Source: Pantoea eucrina (GTDB lineage Bacteria; Pseudomonadota; Gammaproteobacteria; Enterobacterales; Enterobacteriaceae). Taken from it: a DNA stretch of 64,000 bases. Position 1 is the stretch's first letter, and each line of letters opens with the position of its first letter. The stretch is taken from NCBI RefSeq assembly GCF_002095385.1, contig NZ_MIPP01000007.1, forward strand, positions 26,406-90,405, read 5' to 3'. The translations under genes were made by a program, and so were the position numbers. Shown piece after piece: positions 60,896-64,000 of this stretch. The notes beneath the pieces are model-generated. The model made no database searches, had not been told where the DNA came from, and was given only the letters and a program-made list of their open reading frames with translations.

Positions 60896-62997
60896 GCTGC
60901 GCTGTCCTCTTTCGCCGCAGGCTGGTCATCACGCTTGTGCTTCTCGCGGCGATCTTTCCAGGTCAGCCAGAACAGCTCAAAAACGGTACGAATAATAGTG
61001 CCGATCGATACCAGCGGATTATCCTGCTTATACTCCGGCTGGATCCACGCATCCGCTCGCGCCAGCACCACGCGAACCAGCTCGCGGCGACGCGCCAGCG
61101 GCATCGCGCCAAAGCGCAAACGGATTGTCTCTGCATCGCCGGAAATTTTACTGACCGGGATAGTGATAGTGCCGGACTTCAGCAGCAGATCGATCTCTTC
61201 AATCTCATCCATTTCATGCCGGTTGTCAGGCGCATCCAGCTGCGCGCCGCCCATCGAGAGATCGCTGGTGCGGGTACGCGACGAAATCCCGCTGGCGTAG
61301 TGGATCACAGCCGGGATCTGCACCTCAATACGAATGGTTTTACGCACCTGCTTGGTTTCGCGCGCCACGGCGATGGCCGCCATCAGAATAATCAGACTGA
61401 AAATAGCCCAGCCAACGTTAAGCGCGATAACCCAGGGATCGACCCCGAAATAGTCATGCGCCGTCGCGCGGACCACGCCGGCCACAATGCCGATGGAGAG
61501 CAGCGTCGCGACAATGACGTGCGGCCGTACGATATGGAAATCAAAGAAGCCCTGATCGAGCAGACCGCCTTTATCCGTTACGTTGAACTTGCCATGTTTC
61601 GGCGACAGTAGCGTCAGCAGGGTCGGGATGACCAGATGGAAGCACATCACCGTTTCGTAAATCTCTCCCCAGAAGGTATAGCGGAAGCGGCCATTCATAC
61701 GGGAGTTAACGTAGAGCGACATCACCAGATGCGGCAGCACATAGGCGAAGATCAGCGACGCCGAAGAGTGGATGATATTCAGGTTAAACAGCAGATAAGC
61801 CAGCGGCGCGGTAAGAAACGCCACGCGCGGCAGGCCAAACTGAAAGTGCAGCATGGCGTTGAGGTAGCAGAGGCGCTGCTGCCACTTCAGACCACGGCCA
61901 AACAGCGGATTATCCACGCGGAAAATCTGCGTCATGCCGCGCGCCCAGCGGGTACGCTGAATAACGTGCAGGCCGAGGCGTTCCGTTGCCAGACCGGCCG
62001 CCAGCGGGATCGCCAGAAACGCTGAGCCCCAGCCGCGACGCTGCATTTTCAGCGCGGTGTGCGCGTCTTCCGTCACGGTCTCAACGGCAAAGCCGCCAAT
62101 CTCTTCCAGCGCGCTGCGCCGGATAACGGCACAGGAGCCACAGAAAAAGGTCGCATTCCAGTTGTCATTGCCCTGCTGTACCGGACCATAAAACAGCGAT
62201 CCCTCGTTAGGAATAGAGCGGGCGGCACGCAGGTTGCGCTCGAACGGATCGGGAGAGTAGAAATAGTGCGGCGTCTGCAGCAGGGCCAGCTTCGGATCTT
62301 TCAGGAAGGGGCCGACCGTTGCCTGCAGGAACGCGCGCGTGGCGACGTGATCGCAGTCGAATACGCAGATCAGCTCGCCTTTGGTAATGGTCATCGCGTG
62401 ATTAAGATTGCCCGCTTTGGCGTGCCGGTTGTCATCACGCGTGATATAGCCCACGCCTACGTCAGCGGCGAATACCGCAAACTCGCTGCGCTTGCCGTCA
62501 TCCAGCAGATAGACTTTGATTTTATCGCGCGGGTAATCGATACACTGCGCCGCCAGCACGGTATCGCGCACCACGTCCAGACTTTCGTTTTAGGTCGGTA
62601 CGTATACATCCACCGTGGGCCACAGGCGGGTATCATCCGGCAGCGGTTCAATCGTACGCTTTAAAGGCCAGGTGGTCTGCAGGAACCCGAGAATTAAGAT
62701 CAGCCAGACGTAAAGTTCAGCCAGATATAAGCCAATGCCGAGAATAGCTTCGATCTCGGAATTAAACTCCAGCGTTTCGGTAGTGCGCCACCAGATATAT
62801 CGGGTCGACATCAGCGCGGAAAGAATAACCATTACCACGGTTATTTTACGGCTTTTGCTGAAGCCCAGTAAAAACATCATCCCGATGCTGATTAAACCAA
62901 AAATATATTGTTTCTGGCTGTCCATAGGCGTGATGATGATTACCGCCGCCACCGGCGCGAGCACCAGCAGCAGCAGGTAAAACCCGAGTTTACTCAT
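60892..62997 (-). pseudogene. bcsA: Cellulose synthase catalytic subunit BcsA with an in-frame stop
   Basis: Processive GT2 synthase polymerising UDP-glucose, activated by c-di-GMP. The 702-codon frame is interrupted once: codon 136 (bases 62592-62590) is TAA where the family has Tyr in VPTYNE. Everything else is intact: DDG (166-168), DCDH (214-217), TED (309-311), QRTRW (347-351), membrane helices, and a PilZ domain with RKTIR and DLSMGG. The remaining upstream piece (135 residues) has only N-terminal helices. A GTG at 62574 could start a product lacking these helices, but it would be non-functional. Point mutation or sequencing error. Confidence 0.92.
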
Positions 62998-63030
62998 GAG
63001 TCACCCTGAAAAAGCGTTATAAATTATCTG

Positions 63031-63050
63031 AGCCGGGCCTGAGCCCGGCT
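63031..63050 (-). promoter_or_regulatory. Hairpin between bcsQ and bcsA
   Basis: An 8-bp stem AGCCGGGC/GCCCGGCT (63031-63038 with 63043-63050, loop of four) begins two bases after the bcsQ stop inside the 54-bp bcsQ-bcsA gap. No T-run follows. It could stabilise or attenuate the transcript; function not known. Confidence 0.45.
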
Positions 63051-63051
63051 A

Positions 63052-63852
63052 TTAATACTGGCTGCGGATAGGCGCCTGAACTTCACCGTTGCCGACCTGA
63101 ATACTGAGCAAATTAGCCACGCGCTTTGCCACCAGTTCAATATCGAAGGCGGCCGCAGACGCGGGGCTGAAATCGTACACTGACTGCTGTGATGCATTCG
63201 CTTCCGCCACGCTTTCATCGCGGTGGACAACGCCGAGCAGGCTATCGCCCAGACGCTGCTGCATAAATGATGTGACTTCCCGGCTGATATTGCGGCGATT
63301 GTCGCTTTGGTTCAGCACAAAATAGTGGCCATGTTTATTATTCAGCGGCTGACCAATCATGCGGTTATTTTCAATTTGCGGCAGCAGAGAGACGGATGCC
63401 GTATCCGCAAGCATGACTACTAAATGCATATCGGCAAGTTGCTGCATCGCTTTAAGCGCCGGCCCCGGACCGGGAGGAAAATCGGCCACAATTACCAGGC
63501 CGGGATAATTCAGCACGGTATCGAGACCGCGCCGCAAAAAATGGGTGTCGCTGGCAAGCTTGTGCTCAAAGCGTTCACGCTGCTCCTCTGTGACGTCGCC
63601 GTAGGGCAGCACAAAAATATTGCCGCCGGTGGTCAGAATCGACTGGCTCCAGTCAGCCTGCTCTTCAGAGCGCGCAACAAAGCCGCGGCCATCCTGCAGC
63701 GGGACGCCAAAATGCAGACGCAGCGCATTCTGCACATCAAAATCGATTGCCAGCACCTTGCTGCCGGCGCGCGCCAGACTCCATGCAAGGTTGGCCGCCA
63801 TGGTGGTCTTCCCTACTCCCCCTTTTGGCGAGCACACACAAACTAACGGCAT
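63052..63852 (-). CDS. bcsQ: Cellulose biosynthesis ParA-like ATPase BcsQ
   Basis: MinD/ParA-type ATPase that, in E. coli, helps place the cellulose synthase at a pole and supports synthesis. The 266 residues carry the deviant Walker A KGGVGKTT (10-17) and DFPPGPGPALKAM. Its ATG is inside the end of the preceding gene (10-base overlap). Probably required for secretion complex assembly; inner-membrane associated. Confidence 0.94.
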   Translation of the reverse strand: MPLVCVCSPKGGVGKTTMAANLAWSLARAGSKVLAIDFDVQNALRLHFGVPLQDGRGFVARSEEQADWSQSILTTGGNIFVLPYGDVTEEQRERFEHKLASDTHFLRRGLDTVLNYPGLVIVADFPPGPGPALKAMQQLADMHLVVMLADTASVSLLPQIENNRMIGQPLNNKHGHYFVLNQSDNRRNISREVTSFMQQRLGDSLLGVVHRDESVAEANASQQSVYDFSPASAAAFDIELVAKRVANLLSIQVGNGEVQAPIRSQY

Positions 63853-64000
63853 AACGCAATCTTCTCCAGTAGCGGTTTGAGGAGTGTTTCTTTGGACAAT
63901 ACGGCGGGTTCAGCCGGACGCGAGCGAAACAGCGTGCTGAAGCGGGCAGAGGCGGGCGGAGCGACAGGCGCTGCCGCTGCTGCGACCGGCATCGCGCTGG
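63843..64000 (-). CDS. Pro/Ala-rich protein before bcsQ, probable BcsO (5' end beyond window)
   Basis: The reverse strand is open from the right edge to TAG 63843, ending ...RFSTLFRSRPAEPAVLSKE and a helical TLLKPLLEKIALCR tail. The visible 50 residues include a run of Ala/Pro. In Enterobacterales type I bcs operons a proline-rich BcsO precedes bcsQ; the position and composition fit, but the amount seen is too small for certainty. It is not like E. coli BcsR. Its stop lies inside bcsQ. Confidence 0.5.
   Translation of the reverse strand, partial: SAMPVAAAAAPVAPPASARFSTLFRSRPAEPAVLSKETLLKPLLEKIALCR

Noticed and set aside
62560..62600. Two-gene bcsA with a real start at GTG 62574
   Set aside because: The downstream piece would lack the N-terminal helices, and the codons flanking the TAA stay in one frame and match the GT2 motif.

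Overview
The window reads as a chromosomal segment of an enterobacterium of the Erwiniaceae, most likely Pantoea or a close relative. This is an inference from gene order, protein resemblance recalled from Escherichia coli, fairly high GC, and a type I cellulose operon; no database was searched. About the first 43 kb follow the E. coli order pldB-rhtB-rhtC-recQ-pldA-yigI-rarD-corA-uvrD-yigB-xerC-yigA-dapF-lptM-cyaA-hemCDXY-glmZ-tRNAs-wec cluster-rho-trxA-rhlB-gppA-rep-ppiC. Directly after ppiC the order jumps to a block that is far away in E. coli: yhjG-pdeH(yhjH)-hydrolase-yhjJ-dctA-pdeK(yhjK)-bcs.

Layout. 1-8.7 kb: lipid, amino-acid export and Mg2+ transport genes. 9-14.7 kb: the leftward lptM-dapF-yigA-xerC-yigB-uvrD run, tightly overlapped, with an SOS-type promoter for uvrD. 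14.8-21.7 kb: cyaA diverging from hemCDXY. 21.7-22.9 kb: the small RNA GlmZ with a sigma-54 promoter and GlrR sites, then four tRNA genes (Arg, His, Leu, Pro read leftward). 23-35.8 kb: a complete enterobacterial common antigen (ECA) operon, wecA to wecG. 36-43.3 kb: rho, trxA, rhlB, gppA, rep, ppiC. 43.3-53 kb: c-di-GMP phosphodiesterases, an AsmA-like protein, an M16-like protein and the C4-dicarboxylate carrier. 53-64 kb: a type I cellulose operon (bcsO?-Q-A-B-C-D-Z) running leftward off the right edge.

Functional themes. Envelope polysaccharide runs through the window: undecaprenyl-linked ECA, and cellulose, whose synthase carries a c-di-GMP-binding PilZ domain. Two EAL phosphodiesterases flank the cellulose operon, one of them behind a flagellar sigma-28 promoter, so swimming and cellulose production are probably set against each other as in E. 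coli. GlmZ ties into UDP-GlcNAc supply, the precursor for WecA.

Oddities. Four conserved genes are broken by single-base events: uvrD, cyaA and a hydrolase by one missing base each, bcsA by an in-frame TAA where a Tyr codon belongs. In uvrD and cyaA, restoring one base returns the family length. Either the sequence carries base-calling errors or the strain is genuinely damaged. cyaY is missing from its usual place between cyaA and lptM. A family of GC-rich palindromic repeats sits in four intergenic spots and supplies the stop codon of yhjJ. I found no CRISPR array, prophage, insertion sequence or defence system.
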